Notes: generated by a model not told the origin, from the sequence alone. A stretch of 46,888 bases of DNA from Bacillota bacterium (GCA_030540195.1 JAUNWT010000008.1:1-46888), one strand, 5' to 3'; shown: positions 16,668 through 25,529, numbered from the stretch's first letter. Numbers and translations: made by a program.

Positions 16668-18433
16668 TATTTCTTATTCATTATAACAGGAATAATCATT
16701 GGATTTCTTTTAGTTTTACGATAAAAATATTGAGATAAAACATCACGTGTTGTATTTTTTATTTCACCAAAAGTTGTCTTACCTGCAAGTAATTGACTTA
16801 AAGCTTGACCAACAAGATTTTCTGCTTCACGAATCATTGGGAAACTATCTTTCATATAAACAAAACCACGAGAAATAATAACTGGCTTTGCAAGAAGTTT
16901 TCCTTCATGAGAATCCATAGAAATTAAGACAGAAACCATACCATCTTCTGATAAAATTTGACGATCTCTTAAAACTGCAGTTGATAAACCAGATAGATCA
17001 TTTCCATCAACATAAATATCATCGACATGAATTCTTGGTCCTAAACGGGCTGTTCCTTTATTTAAAAGAATGGTATCTCCATTACTTAAAACAAAAGAAT
17101 TTTCTTTAGGAATACCTACTTCTTGAGCAAGTTCAGCATGAATCTTTAACATACGATATTCCCCATGTACTGGGAAGAAATATTTTGGCTTTGTAAGTAG
17201 CATCATTAATTTTTGTTCTTCTTGACTTGCATGCCCTGAAGTATGAAGGTTGTTAAAAGCGGTATTGACAAGTACTTTAGCACCTGCTCTAAATAAACGG
17301 TTAACAACGACATTAATGCTTGAAGCATTTCCTGGAATTGGACTTGATGAAAAGACAACAGTATCCCCAGGTTTAATTTTAACGAATTTATGTGTTCCAT
17401 TAGCGATACGACTTAAGGCCGCTAAGGCTTCACCTTGACTTCCAGTACATAAAATTAAGATTTCATTATCAGGAAGTTTCTTAGCTTCATTATTACTAAT
17501 AAAGAAAGAATCAGGTGCTTTGATATAACCCATTTGACGTGATACTTGGATATTGTTTTCCATAGAACGACCAAATACCAAAATTTTACGATTGAATTTA
17601 ACAGCTGCTTCTACAATCTGTTGAACACGATGAACGTTAGAAGCAAAAGTTGCTACGATTAAACGTCCTTCTGTTTTTCTAAATTCATCTTGAACAGCAT
17701 AAGCTACTTGTTTTTCACTCTTAGAGAAAGTAGGAACTTCTGCATTTGTTGAATCACTTAATAATAAAGTGACACCTGTTTCTCCTAAAAAAGACATCTT
17801 TTGGAAATCGGCAGGTTCACCTACAGGCGTTAAATCAAATTTGAAATCTCCTGTAGAAACAATACGTCCGTTAGGGGAATTAATAATAATTCCTAAACTT
17901 TCTGGAATAGAGTGGTTTGTTTTAAAGAAACCGATATTAAAATATTTTGTTTTAATTTGATATTCATCATCAATACGAATCAAATGCGTTGCATTTGTAA
18001 GACGTTTTTCTTCAAGCTTTCTTGTAATCATGGCACAAGCTAAAGGAGAAGCATAAATAAATGGAATCTTTACCACTTGTAATAAGAAAGGAATCCCACC
18101 TATATGATCTTCATGACCATGAGTAATTAATAATCCTCTAATTTTATGTTCATTTCTTTTTAAATAACTATAATCAGGAATGACATAATCAATTCCTGGT
18201 AATCCTTCTTCAGCAAATTTTACACCAGCATCAATGATGATGATTTCATTATCATGTTCTACACAATACATGTTTTTTCCAATTTCATTTAAACCACCAA
18301 GAGCATAAACCTTAGTATCTTGACTTCTATTATGTTTAACCGGTTTATGAGGTTTATGTGTTGTGTTTTTGCGTTGATGATATTTATTTGTTTTATTGCC
18401 ACGCGTTTTATTATAATTTGGCTTTTCTTGCAT
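16667..18433 (-). CDS. rnj: Ribonuclease J
   Basis: A metallo-beta-lactamase/beta-CASP ribonuclease with endonuclease and 5'-exonuclease activity, central to mRNA turnover and rRNA maturation in Firmicutes. At 588 residues it is slightly longer than the usual ~555, because of a basic, His-, Lys- and Asn-rich N-terminal tail of about 38 residues before VYALGGLNEIGKNMY. The zinc motif HGHEDHIGG is intact, as are STGDFKFD and the beta-CASP segments. The C-terminal domain includes DDIYVDGNDLSG. The only paralogue seen in this window, so J1 versus J2 cannot be decided. The basic tail may bind RNA. Confidence 0.95.
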   Translation of the reverse strand: MQEKPNYNKTRGNKTNKYHQRKNTTHKPHKPVKHNRSQDTKVYALGGLNEIGKNMYCVEHDNEIIIIDAGVKFAEEGLPGIDYVIPDYSYLKRNEHKIRGLLITHGHEDHIGGIPFLLQVVKIPFIYASPLACAMITRKLEEKRLTNATHLIRIDDEYQIKTKYFNIGFFKTNHSIPESLGIIINSPNGRIVSTGDFKFDLTPVGEPADFQKMSFLGETGVTLLLSDSTNAEVPTFSKSEKQVAYAVQDEFRKTEGRLIVATFASNVHRVQQIVEAAVKFNRKILVFGRSMENNIQVSRQMGYIKAPDSFFISNNEAKKLPDNEILILCTGSQGEALAALSRIANGTHKFVKIKPGDTVVFSSSPIPGNASSINVVVNRLFRAGAKVLVNTAFNNLHTSGHASQEEQKLMMLLTKPKYFFPVHGEYRMLKIHAELAQEVGIPKENSFVLSNGDTILLNKGTARLGPRIHVDDIYVDGNDLSGLSTAVLRDRQILSEDGMVSVLISMDSHEGKLLAKPVIISRGFVYMKDSFPMIREAENLVGQALSQLLAGKTTFGEIKNTTRDVLSQYFYRKTKRNPMIIPVIMNKK

Positions 18434-18530
18434 ATTTTTCCTCCTTGTTTTTTTGTTTTATTATAACATACACTTAAAATGTATTATAGACTATCAAAAG
18501 AAAAAAAGTCAAATGAATTATACCCAAATA

Positions 18531-18555
18531 AAAAAAGATTCCCGAATGAGAATCT
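18531..18555 (-). terminator. Terminator after the DegV gene
   Basis: On the minus strand AGATTCTC-ATTC-GGGAATCT (one G-U pair) followed by a T-run. Confidence 0.75.
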
Positions 18556-19411
18556 AAATTTTTTTACATATAGCGATTGCTAGTGCATGTGGTCCAATAT
18601 GACAAGAAACACTTAAAGATAGTGGATCACAAATAACTTCTTCTCCTGGATACATTTCTTCAAGCTCTTTCTTTAAAGCAAGAGCAGGTTCTTGATCATA
18701 TGTGTAAGCAACACAAATATGGACATTATGATAATCATTACCAAAGCGTTCTTCAATATCTTTAGCAATGGCTTCTTTCATGATTTTTGTACCTTTTGCC
18801 ATCGTTCTTGTTTTCGCAAAAGAATCTAATTTTTCTCCTTGAATTTGTAGGATTGGTTTAATTTTTAACATTCCTCCAAGAAGGGCAGCTGCAGGAGTAA
18901 TACGACCACCTTTTTTTAAGTAATCAAGCGTATTTACTGTAATATAAATAGAAGCATTTAATTTATTTTCAGTTAAAATATCATGAATTTCTTGTCCGCT
19001 TTTACCTTCATCAGCCATTCTTTTAGCATCAATAACATCATATTTTTGAGTGACGGAAATACGTTGACTATCAACCACAAAAACACGGTTGTCATATTCT
19101 TGGGCAAGCATACAAGCAGTTTGACATGAACCACTTAATCCACTAGACATCGGAATATGAACAATTTCATCATAATCTTTTAAGATTTGATCCCATAATT
19201 CTTTAACATTCCCCACAACTGGTTGTGAAGTGAAAATTTCAGCACCTGAAATTTGTTTTTCAAAAAACTCATCTTGAGTTAAATTGATATCTTCATAAAA
19301 TGTTTGATCATCAATAGTAAAAGGCATTGGTAAAACAAAAATGCCAAGTTCTTTTGCTTCTTCTTGACGTATACCAGCGTTACTATCAGTCACGATTGCG
19401 ACTTTTTTCAT
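18554..19411 (-). CDS. DegV family fatty-acid-binding protein
   Basis: A 285-residue DegV/FakB-like protein. Members bind a fatty acid and, with the kinase FakA, present it for phosphorylation and phospholipid synthesis. The N-terminal VAIVTDSNAGI, the HIPMSSGLSGSCQTA segment and TLDYLKKGGRITPAAALLGGMLKIKPIL are the characteristic blocks. Monocistronic, divergent from trxA, with its own terminator. The fatty acid specificity cannot be inferred. No fakA is nearby. Confidence 0.9.
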   Translation of the reverse strand: MKKVAIVTDSNAGIRQEEAKELGIFVLPMPFTIDDQTFYEDINLTQDEFFEKQISGAEIFTSQPVVGNVKELWDQILKDYDEIVHIPMSSGLSGSCQTACMLAQEYDNRVFVVDSQRISVTQKYDVIDAKRMADEGKSGQEIHDILTENKLNASIYITVNTLDYLKKGGRITPAAALLGGMLKIKPILQIQGEKLDSFAKTRTMAKGTKIMKEAIAKDIEERFGNDYHNVHICVAYTYDQEPALALKKELEEMYPGEEVICDPLSLSVSCHIGPHALAIAICKKI

Positions 19412-19538
19412 AACATCACTCCGTTTCTAGTCTAATTACAAAGACATCATAACAGTTATGGAGATAAAATTCAAATATTATAAGCATATCCCTTGTAAAA
19501 AAAAGGAGTTTTGGCATAATATACATGAGGTGAAAAAA

Positions 19539-19844
19539 ATGGAAATTATTAATAGTACACAATTTGATGAAGTAACATCAAAAGGAATTGTCGTTGTTGA
19601 TTTCTTTGCAAATTGGTGTGGACCTTGTAAAATGTTAGCACCTGTTTTAGAAGAAATGGCAGAAGAATATAAACAAGTTAAATTTGTTAAAGTAGATGTT
19701 GATCAAGATGTTGATTTAGCAAGAAGATATGGAATTCAATCAATTCCTAATGTTATTTTCTTTAAAGATGGAAAAGCCGTTGATCAATTAGTTGGATTTG
19801 CAGGAAAAGATGGCGTTTTAGAAAAATTGAATCCTTTATTATAA
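19539..19844 (+). CDS. trxA: Thioredoxin
   Basis: A 101-residue thiol-disulfide reductase with the canonical WCGPC active site, DFFANWCGPCKMLAP near residue 25, and the cis-proline segment SIPNVIFF. I choose the ATG at 19539, which follows GAGGTG by six bases and gives the standard length; an in-frame upstream ATG at 19458 would add 27 unrelated residues. It is followed by a small hairpin and the HAD gene. Thioredoxin reductase is not in the window. Confidence 0.95.
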   Translation: MEIINSTQFDEVTSKGIVVVDFFANWCGPCKMLAPVLEEMAEEYKQVKFVKVDVDQDVDLARRYGIQSIPNVIFFKDGKAVDQLVGFAGKDGVLEKLNPLL

Positions 19845-19866
19845 TAGGCATTATGCCTATTTTCTT
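19843..19866 (+). terminator. Weak terminator after trxA
   Basis: AATAGGCA-TTA-TGCCTATT followed by TTCTTC. The tail is not a perfect T-run, so read-through into the HAD gene is likely. Confidence 0.55.
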
Positions 19867-19868
19867 CT

Positions 19869-20459
19869 ATGATTAAAAATATTGTTTTAGATATGGGAAA
19901 TGTTTGTTGTAGATGGGATGTTGATTATATTTCTTCTAAACTTACAACAAACAAAGAAGATCAAGAATTTCTTATTAAACATCTTTTTCAAAGTCCACAA
20001 TGGATTCAATTAGATAAAGGAAGTATATCTTTACAAGAAGCTAAACAACAATTACTTGAAAGTGTTTCAAAAGAAAAAAGAAAATTGATAGAATATGGTT
20101 TTGAACATTGGTTTGATTATTTTGAACAATTTGATGAAATGGAAGAATTTATTAAAGAATACAAACAAAAAGGGTACCATTTCTATTTATTATCAAACTG
20201 TTCTATACAATTCAATCAATACTATCAAACTAAATCAATTTTTCAACATTTAGAAGGTCTTTATATTTCAGCGGCACATCAAAAAATAAAACCAAATTTA
20301 GATATCTTTGAAGATTTCTTAAAGGAATATCATCTAAATGCAAAAGAATGTCTCTTTGTAGATGATTTAAAAGAAAATGTAGAAGCTGCAAAAAAAGTAG
20401 GAATGCAAGGACTTGTCTATCAAGGAAATATTCATGAATTGAAACAAATGATAAAGTAA
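19869..20459 (+). CDS. HAD-IA family hydrolase (YihX-like)
   Basis: A 196-residue haloacid-dehalogenase-type phosphatase. Motif I is LDMGNVCCRWD, of the DxGNV kind seen in YihX-like sugar phosphatases, where the usual second Asp is replaced by Gly. Motif II is LLSNCS, and motifs III/IV are AHQKIKPNLDIF and LFVDDLKENV. The substrate is unknown. The ATG comes 10 bases after the trxA terminator hairpin and has no visible ribosome binding site, so it is probably weakly translated or coupled to trxA. Confidence 0.8.
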   Translation: MIKNIVLDMGNVCCRWDVDYISSKLTTNKEDQEFLIKHLFQSPQWIQLDKGSISLQEAKQQLLESVSKEKRKLIEYGFEHWFDYFEQFDEMEEFIKEYKQKGYHFYLLSNCSIQFNQYYQTKSIFQHLEGLYISAAHQKIKPNLDIFEDFLKEYHLNAKECLFVDDLKENVEAAKKVGMQGLVYQGNIHELKQMIK

Positions 20460-20504
20460 AGTATGGGGTTTATCAAAAATGATGATAAATACCATACTTT
20501 TTAC
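20458..20504 (+). terminator. Terminator after the HAD gene
   Basis: A long stem-loop: outer arms AAAGTATGG / CCATACTTT and inner arms TTTATCA / TGATAAA, then a short T-run. Confidence 0.75.
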
Positions 20505-20532
20505 TTTACCATTTAATAAAATGTGCTAAAAT
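20505..20532 (+). promoter_or_regulatory. Promoter of the L,D-transpeptidase gene
   Basis: TTTACC (20505-20510) and TAAAAT (20527-20532) with a 16-bp spacer, about 35 bases before the start codon. Confidence 0.6.
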
Positions 20533-20566
20533 AGGGAAGAAATGTCGAATTAGGGAGAGATATATC

Positions 20567-22003
20567 ATGGAAAAAATGAATAAATGGTATAAAAACCATC
20601 AAAAGCCAGTATTAATTAGTGCAATTATTGTCCTAATTATACTTGTTGCTTATCTTGCGGGGAGAATTTATTTCAATGATAAGTTTTTAAAAGGAACAGT
20701 GATCAATGATTGTTCTGTTGAAACGTTATCATTAGATGAAGCAAATAAAAAACTCGCAAAACAAGTTTCTTCAAAATCATTAACTCTATTATTTAATGAT
20801 GGACAAAGTGAAGTTTTACAATCAACACAATTGGGAATTACCTATAATGAAAATAATTCTTTACAAAAAGTCATGGATCAACAAAATAAATGGTTATGGT
20901 TTACAGGATTCTTTGGTAAAGATAAACAAACATTAACAGATTTAATTAATGTGAATGATGAAAGCTTAGGACAAGGGATTCAATCTTTACAACATGCCCA
21001 AGCTGACCAACAAGTAGATCCTACAGATGCTTATATTCAATATCAAAATAATCAATTCAGTATTGTTAAAGAAACATTAGGTTCTAAATTGAATGTTGAA
21101 CAACTTACAAATAATATTAAAGTAGCTATTAGTGAAGGTAAAAATAAATTAGATTTGACAAAATCAAAAAGCTATGTTTTACCAACAGTTTATGAAGATG
21201 ATCAAGATTTGAAAAATCATTTAGATGCAGCGAATCAATATTGTTTATCTTCTATTCACTATACAACACCTAAAGGAACAGAAATTACTTTAGATGGAAG
21301 TGAAACAATGAATTGGCTTACGAAAAATGAAGATGGTACATATACAAAAGATGAAAGTACTTTTAAAAGTAAATTGAATGAATTTGTTAAAAACTTGGCA
21401 AGTCAATATAATTCCATTGGAGCAACAAGAACATTTACCGGACAAGATGGACAAAGTCATACCGTAAGTGGTGGAACTTATGGATTTAGAGTTTCTCAAG
21501 ATAAAGAAGTGAGTGCTTTACTTACTTTAATGAATGAAAATAAAAGTGATGAAAATCGTGTACCTGAACATACAGGACAACTTCCAAGTGAAGGTAACGG
21601 AGGACTTGGTTCAAGTTATATTGAAGTGAATATTACAAAACAACATCTATGGTTTGTAAAAGATGGTGCTGTTGTTTTAGAATCGGATTTTGTTAGTGGT
21701 AAAGAAAGTGATTCTTCTAGACTTACACCAAGTGGAACTTACTATATTTATAATAAGGAAAGAAATCGTGTGTTAAGAGGAACAAAACAGCCAAATGGGA
21801 AATATGAATATGAATCACCTGTTTCTTATTGGATGCCTTTTAATAAAGGAATTGGATTCCATGATGCTTCTTGGCGTAGTACGTTTGGTGGAAGTATTTA
21901 TATTAATAGTGGATCTCATGGATGTATCAACTTACCAACAAGTTTTGCAGGGTCACTTTACTCACAAATCTATGTAAACTTACCAGTTGTTGTTTATCGA
22001 TAA
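20567..22003 (+). CDS. L,D-transpeptidase (YkuD) with peptidoglycan-binding domain
   Basis: A 478-residue cell-wall enzyme that forms 3-3 crosslinks or attaches proteins. A short cytoplasmic tail and a transmembrane anchor (about residues 15-34) precede a PG_binding_4-like region (about 40-340). The catalytic YkuD domain begins at YIEVNITKQHLWFVKDGAVV. The active-site motif GSHGCINLP is intact with its catalytic cysteine, and the conserved GIGFHDA segment lies before it. Monocistronic, with promoter and strong terminator visible. Confidence 0.93.
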   Translation: MEKMNKWYKNHQKPVLISAIIVLIILVAYLAGRIYFNDKFLKGTVINDCSVETLSLDEANKKLAKQVSSKSLTLLFNDGQSEVLQSTQLGITYNENNSLQKVMDQQNKWLWFTGFFGKDKQTLTDLINVNDESLGQGIQSLQHAQADQQVDPTDAYIQYQNNQFSIVKETLGSKLNVEQLTNNIKVAISEGKNKLDLTKSKSYVLPTVYEDDQDLKNHLDAANQYCLSSIHYTTPKGTEITLDGSETMNWLTKNEDGTYTKDESTFKSKLNEFVKNLASQYNSIGATRTFTGQDGQSHTVSGGTYGFRVSQDKEVSALLTLMNENKSDENRVPEHTGQLPSEGNGGLGSSYIEVNITKQHLWFVKDGAVVLESDFVSGKESDSSRLTPSGTYYIYNKERNRVLRGTKQPNGKYEYESPVSYWMPFNKGIGFHDASWRSTFGGSIYINSGSHGCINLPTSFAGSLYSQIYVNLPVVVYR

Positions 22004-22036
22004 AAAAAGAGAGATTGCTAAGCAATCTCTCTTTTT
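22004..22036. terminator. Bidirectional terminator between the L,D-transpeptidase gene and csp
   Basis: A 15-bp perfect stem, AAAAAGAGAGATTGC / GCAATCTCTCTTTTT, around TAA. Confidence 0.92.
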
Positions 22037-22044
22037 AATTAATG

Positions 22045-22245
22045 TTATTTTACAACAACGTTTTGAGCTTGAGGACCACGATCAGTTTCAGTTACATCGT
22101 AATCAACAGTTTGACCTTCTTCTAAAGTTTTGTATCCATCAGCTTGAATAGCAGAGAAGTGAACGAAAATATCTTTTCCTTCTTCACTAGTAATGAATCC
22201 AAATCCTTTTTCAGCGTTAAACCATTTAACTTTTCCTACAGCCAT
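22045..22245 (-). CDS. cspA: Cold-shock protein (CspA family)
   Basis: A 66-residue single-OB-fold RNA chaperone. RNP1 is KGFGFIT and RNP2 is IFVHFSAI. The start is the ATG at 22245, seven bases after AGGAGGT, giving the standard length; the reading frame stays open upstream but that part is untranslated leader. It has a long structured 5' leader typical of csp genes. Confidence 0.96.
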   Translation of the reverse strand: MAVGKVKWFNAEKGFGFITSEEGKDIFVHFSAIQADGYKTLEEGQTVDYDVTETDRGPQAQNVVVK

Positions 22246-22415
22246 GTCTGTACCTCCTAATAAAATTACAAATGGAAATACTCTATGTATAAAATCACAA
22301 ATATGAGATTGTGTACATAAAGTGAAATACAACTTCCTTCATATTTGTGATATTTTAGAAAATTATATAAAACCTTTGCATATCTATTATATCATCACAA
22401 AAAATATTTTGTAAA
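22246..22415 (-). promoter_or_regulatory. csp promoter and long structured 5' leader
   Basis: On the minus strand the -35 TTTACA (22410-22415) and -10 TATAAT (22386-22391) are 18 bases apart, predicting a start near 22379 and a leader of about 134 bases. The leader contains a perfect 13-bp inverted repeat, ATCACAAATATGA / TCATATTTGTGAT (22294-22306 and 22339-22351), enclosing about 32 bases. Structured leaders of cold-shock genes act as thermosensors in other bacteria; that role is inferred here. Confidence 0.7.
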
Positions 22416-22469
22416 CATTTTCATTTTATTTTTTTAATGATAAAATAGATAGAAAGGAGGGTAAAAAAT

Positions 22470-22811
22470 ATGCCTTATATTTCATTTAAAACAAATCATA
22501 AATTAACGCTTAGACAAGAAAATATGATTAAAGAAAAATCAGGAGAATTAATTTCTCTTATTCCGGGAAAGTCAGAAAAAGCTTTGATGATTCATATGGA
22601 AGATGATCAAATTATGTATTTTAAAGGAGAAGAATTGACATGCATGATGATTGAAATCAATCTCTATCGAAGTGCAGAATTTGAAGATAAGAAAAAACTT
22701 ACTGAAGCGATGATTCAAATGATTCATGAAACAACAAAAATTGATCCAAATAATATTTACGTCATTTTTCATGAATTTGATCATTGGGGACTCAATCAAA
22801 CACTAATTTAA
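22470..22811 (+). CDS. MIF/tautomerase superfamily protein
   Basis: A 113-residue protein of the macrophage migration inhibitory factor-like tautomerase superfamily. It starts Met-Pro, so the catalytic N-terminal proline would be exposed after Met removal. The C-terminal NNIYVIFHEFDHWGLNQTLI resembles the end of MIF-like proteins. The ribosome site AAGGAGG is strong. It stands alone between csp and a convergent esterase. Bacterial relatives are mostly uncharacterised, so no substrate is given. Confidence 0.8.
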   Translation: MPYISFKTNHKLTLRQENMIKEKSGELISLIPGKSEKALMIHMEDDQIMYFKGEELTCMMIEINLYRSAEFEDKKKLTEAMIQMIHETTKIDPNNIYVIFHEFDHWGLNQTLI

Positions 22812-22841
22812 AATGAGAGCAATTTTTTATTGCTCTCATTT
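22811..22841. terminator. Bidirectional terminator between MIF-like and esterase genes
   Basis: A 13-bp perfect stem, AAATGAGAGCAAT / ATTGCTCTCATTT, around a T5 loop. Confidence 0.82.
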
Positions 22842-23663
22842 GCTTACATGGCCACTATTTAAACCTTCATCCTTTTTATTTAAAGGAAGCCAATCAAGTA
22901 TTTTTAAAATATAACGATCCCAGAAATCCCATTCATGATTACCTGGTCCTTCTTCATAAGTAAGATCTACTTTTTCCTCAAGTAAATAATCACGATATTT
23001 ACGATTTGTTTCAAGTAAAAAGTCATCTGTACCAATACACATATACATCTTAGGAAGTTGATCGTGAGGAATTTTCTTAACTAAAGCATAATAATCTTTA
23101 TCACTTCCTTGAAGTTTTGAAATATCACCAAATAAACTTTCATAATATTTTTTAGCATCAACCCCTTGAATAATAGGAGGTTTACAATTCACCCAATCTT
23201 CTAACATCAAGGCACTTGAAAGCCCGGCGATATAACCAAAAGTTTGATAATATTTTAAACCATTAACGATAGCTCCATAACCACCCATCGAAAGGCCAGC
23301 GATAAAAGTATCTTCTTTTTTATGAGAAAGAGGGAACATCGCTCTTGTCATTTCTACAAGTTCTTCACCAATAAATTGACCATAGTGATTATGTGTATGT
23401 TCTTGATCGACATAGAACATATTTTCACCACTAGGCATTACTACACATAAACCTCTTTCATTTGCGAAACGTTGAATACGTGTTCCATAAAGCCAATCAT
23501 TTTGATCACCAAAAATACCATGAAGTAAATAAAGTGTTTTATATTCTTTTCTTTTTGTATAGGTCATACTTTCCATGTCTAAGGTATCAACGGGTAAAAC
23601 TACAGTGACATCAACAGTACGAAGTAATGCTTTTGATAAATAATTTAATTGAATAACTGCCAT
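22836..23663 (-). CDS. Alpha/beta-hydrolase esterase (esterase D / EstA-like)
   Basis: A 275-residue cytoplasmic esterase. The oxyanion region is LLHGIFGDQNDWLYGTR, the nucleophile elbow is GLSMGGYGA, and the catalytic His is in GPGNHEWDFWD. The catalytic Asp is probably in GTDDFL. This is the putative-esterase family with S-formylglutathione hydrolase-like and tributyrin-esterase members. It begins two bases after the methyltransferase stop, so the two are an operon. Confidence 0.88.
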   Translation of the reverse strand: MAVIQLNYLSKALLRTVDVTVVLPVDTLDMESMTYTKRKEYKTLYLLHGIFGDQNDWLYGTRIQRFANERGLCVVMPSGENMFYVDQEHTHNHYGQFIGEELVEMTRAMFPLSHKKEDTFIAGLSMGGYGAIVNGLKYYQTFGYIAGLSSALMLEDWVNCKPPIIQGVDAKKYYESLFGDISKLQGSDKDYYALVKKIPHDQLPKMYMCIGTDDFLLETNRKYRDYLLEEKVDLTYEEGPGNHEWDFWDRYILKILDWLPLNKKDEGLNSGHVSK

Positions 23664-23665
23664 AA

Positions 23666-24433
23666 CTACACCTTCCTTAATATATCTAATGTATGGGAAC
23701 TTGCCCCAATAAGATCTTGTCTTTCACAAGTTGATAAATGATACTGCATAAAGAGTTCAAAAGTTTCATCATCCATTTTATTTAAAATAGGGCGCATATA
23801 ATCTGCTGGTCCATCAGCTGCGACAATTTTAATTCTTTCCAAATTTAAATCTTTATTCAATTGTTCAATTAGTTCTAAACGTACATAACTATAAAGATCA
23901 TCGATATTTGTTTGAGTTTGGAAATTTTCATCGATCTTACCATTTTCTAATGCGTCTTTAATATGTCCATCTCTAAAACCATGCACTAAAACACTATAAT
24001 CATTCATAACATAAGCGACAAGAATGACACCACCAGTTTTGGTTACACGTTTTGCTTCTGATAAAGCTTTTAATTTATCTTCATAACTAAATAAATGATA
24101 CATCGGACCAAATAAAAGGGTCACATCAAAAGTTTCATCTTGATATCTTGATAAATCTAAAGCCGTTCCTTGATAAGCTTTCACATTACTTTTTTTTGCT
24201 TTCAACATTCCTAAATTATATTTAACAAGTTCAATAGCATCGACTTCATAACCTTCTTGACTTAAGGCTACAGAATATCTTCCTGTCCCAGCACCGATAT
24301 CTAAAAGACGATCTCCTGGTTTTAAATAATCATGAATATATTTCATTGAAGTACGATATTCAACTTGTCCATGTTTTCTAGTAAGGCGTTTATCCTCACA
24401 AAACTTTCCATAATAATTTTCTAATTCGTTCAT
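23666..24433 (-). CDS. Class I SAM-dependent methyltransferase
   Basis: A 255-residue methyltransferase with the AdoMet motif RLLDIGAGTGRYSVALSQ near residue 39, followed by the acidic residue in VDAIELV and the post-motif LLFGPMYHLFS. The substrate is unknown. It is the first gene of a two-gene minus-strand unit with the esterase. Confidence 0.88.
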   Translation of the reverse strand: MNELENYYGKFCEDKRLTRKHGQVEYRTSMKYIHDYLKPGDRLLDIGAGTGRYSVALSQEGYEVDAIELVKYNLGMLKAKKSNVKAYQGTALDLSRYQDETFDVTLLFGPMYHLFSYEDKLKALSEAKRVTKTGGVILVAYVMNDYSVLVHGFRDGHIKDALENGKIDENFQTQTNIDDLYSYVRLELIEQLNKDLNLERIKIVAADGPADYMRPILNKMDDETFELFMQYHLSTCERQDLIGASSHTLDILRKV

Positions 24434-24513
24434 ATCTTTTTCCTTTTCTTTTATATTCTTCTTTATTGTATAATAATTTCTAAAAAGAATGTAGATATTT
24501 TTATAAAAAATGC

Positions 24514-24542
24514 TTTACAAAGTCTTTGAAATAGTGTAGATT
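24514..24542 (+). promoter_or_regulatory. Promoter of the tRNA-His pair
   Basis: TTTACA (24514-24519) and TAGATT (24537-24542) with a 17-bp spacer, 18 bases before the first tRNA. Confidence 0.55.
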
Positions 24543-24560
24543 ATTATATGCAGTTGATAC

Positions 24561-24637
24561 GGCGGACGTGGCGAAGTGGTTAACGCACCGGATTGTGGCT
24601 CCGGCACTCGTGAGTTCGATTCTCATCGTCCGCCCCA
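24561..24637 (+). tRNA. tRNA-His (GTG), copy 1
   Basis: A complete cloverleaf of 77 bases including an encoded G-1, opposite C73, and a 3' CCA. The acceptor is GCGGACG / CGTCCGC, the anticodon stem CCGGA / TCCGG carries GTG, and the T arm has TTCGATT. The extra G at the 5' end is diagnostic of tRNA-His. Confidence 0.96.
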
Positions 24638-24664
24638 TATTTTGACTGTTTTATATAGATACTT

Positions 24665-24741
24665 GGCGGACGTGGCGAAGTGGTTAACGCACCGGATTGT
24701 GGCTCCGGCATTCGTGAGTTCGATTCTCATCGTCCGCCCCA
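24665..24741 (+). tRNA. tRNA-His (GTG), copy 2
   Basis: Identical to copy 1 except for one C-to-T change in the variable loop (24711), and 104 bases downstream of it. A T-run immediately follows and may end the transcript. Confidence 0.96.
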
Positions 24742-24791
24742 TTTTTTTATAAGTCTTGATAAAGGCTTTTTTTGTTTATAGGGGAAGAAAT

Positions 24792-25253
24792 ATGATTAGA
24801 TTAGTACAACCTCAAATTGAAGAATTAAAATACCGTAAAAGACTCTTAAAAGATTCTCAAACCATGGCTTTTAATAAATGCAATGGGGGAACTGTTGATT
24901 TCAATGAAAAAATTTGGCAACCTTGGTATGCTTTATGGATGAATGATGCCAAACATTATTATGCCTATATTTATGATGAGAGTCTAAAAAAATATATCGG
25001 TGAAGTTTCTTATTATTTTGAAGAAGAATACCGAGAGTATGTTCTTAATATTATTGTTGAAGCTAAATATCGTCATTTAGGTAAAGGAAAAGAGGCTTTA
25101 GAACTTTTATGCAAGCAAGCTAAAGAAAATGGCTTACGTTTTTTATGTGATGATATTGAAAATAATAATCCAGCTAAAAAACTTTTTCTTGATTTAGGCT
25201 TTAAAGAAGTTTGGGCAAGAGAAAATATTACGATGTTGAAAAAACGTCTTTAG
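24792..25253 (+). CDS. GNAT family N-acetyltransferase
   Basis: A 153-residue acetyltransferase. The acetyl-CoA-binding region is IIVEAKYRHLGKGKEALELLC, followed by the late NNPAKKLFLDLGFKEV that is typical of GNAT proteins. I choose the ATG at 24792, which follows GGGGAAG by about six bases. The substrate is unknown. It lies directly after the tRNA pair. Confidence 0.85.
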   Translation: MIRLVQPQIEELKYRKRLLKDSQTMAFNKCNGGTVDFNEKIWQPWYALWMNDAKHYYAYIYDESLKKYIGEVSYYFEEEYREYVLNIIVEAKYRHLGKGKEALELLCKQAKENGLRFLCDDIENNNPAKKLFLDLGFKEVWARENITMLKKRL

Positions 25254-25274
25254 AACCGGTTGGTTCTTTTTTTT
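25252..25274 (+). terminator. Terminator after the acetyltransferase gene
   Basis: AGAACC-GGTT-GGTTCT followed by T8. Confidence 0.85.
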
Positions 25275-25432
25275 ACAAGATTTACACATTTCTTTTATAT
25301 ATTAAAAAAATAAATTTCTGTTTATTTGTTTTTAGTTAAATAAATTTTAAATACGATTATTTGTGGTTTAAAGAAAGCTAAAAACATCTTTAATGTTTTC
25401 TTTTTGTTAAAGTAGAGCTATGGAGGAAAGTT

Positions 25433-25510
25433 ATGGATGATTTAACGATTTATGAAACAGAAATAATTGTCGTAAAAATGGACGAAGAGTCCATTTTTTT
25501 GTTAGAATAG
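25433..25510 (+). CDS. Possible 25-residue leader peptide
   Basis: A short ORF with a good GGAGGAAAG site six bases upstream, encoding MDDLTIYETEIIVVKMDEE followed by SIFLLE. Its second half lies inside a strong intrinsic terminator (25474-25500), and it is followed 20 bases later by a second small gene. A further hairpin, AAAACAT / ATGTTTT, sits upstream at 25381-25399. The arrangement resembles an attenuator in which translation would affect the terminator, but no run of identical codons is present. It could equally be a fortuitous ORF in an untranslated leader. Confidence 0.4.
   Translation: MDDLTIYETEIIVVKMDEESIFLLE
25474..25500 (+). terminator. Terminator inside the leader ORF
   Basis: AAAAATGGAC-GAAGA-GTCCATTTTT, a 10-bp perfect stem, then more T. 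It sits between the leader ORF start and the small gene at 25530. Confidence 0.85.
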
Positions 25511-25529
25511 AGAAAAGGAGAGAATGATT

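Noticed and set aside
24561-24741. The tRNA-His pair as a mobile-element attachment site
   Set aside because: No integrase or partial tRNA copy lies nearby, and the genes following are ordinary chromosomal ones.
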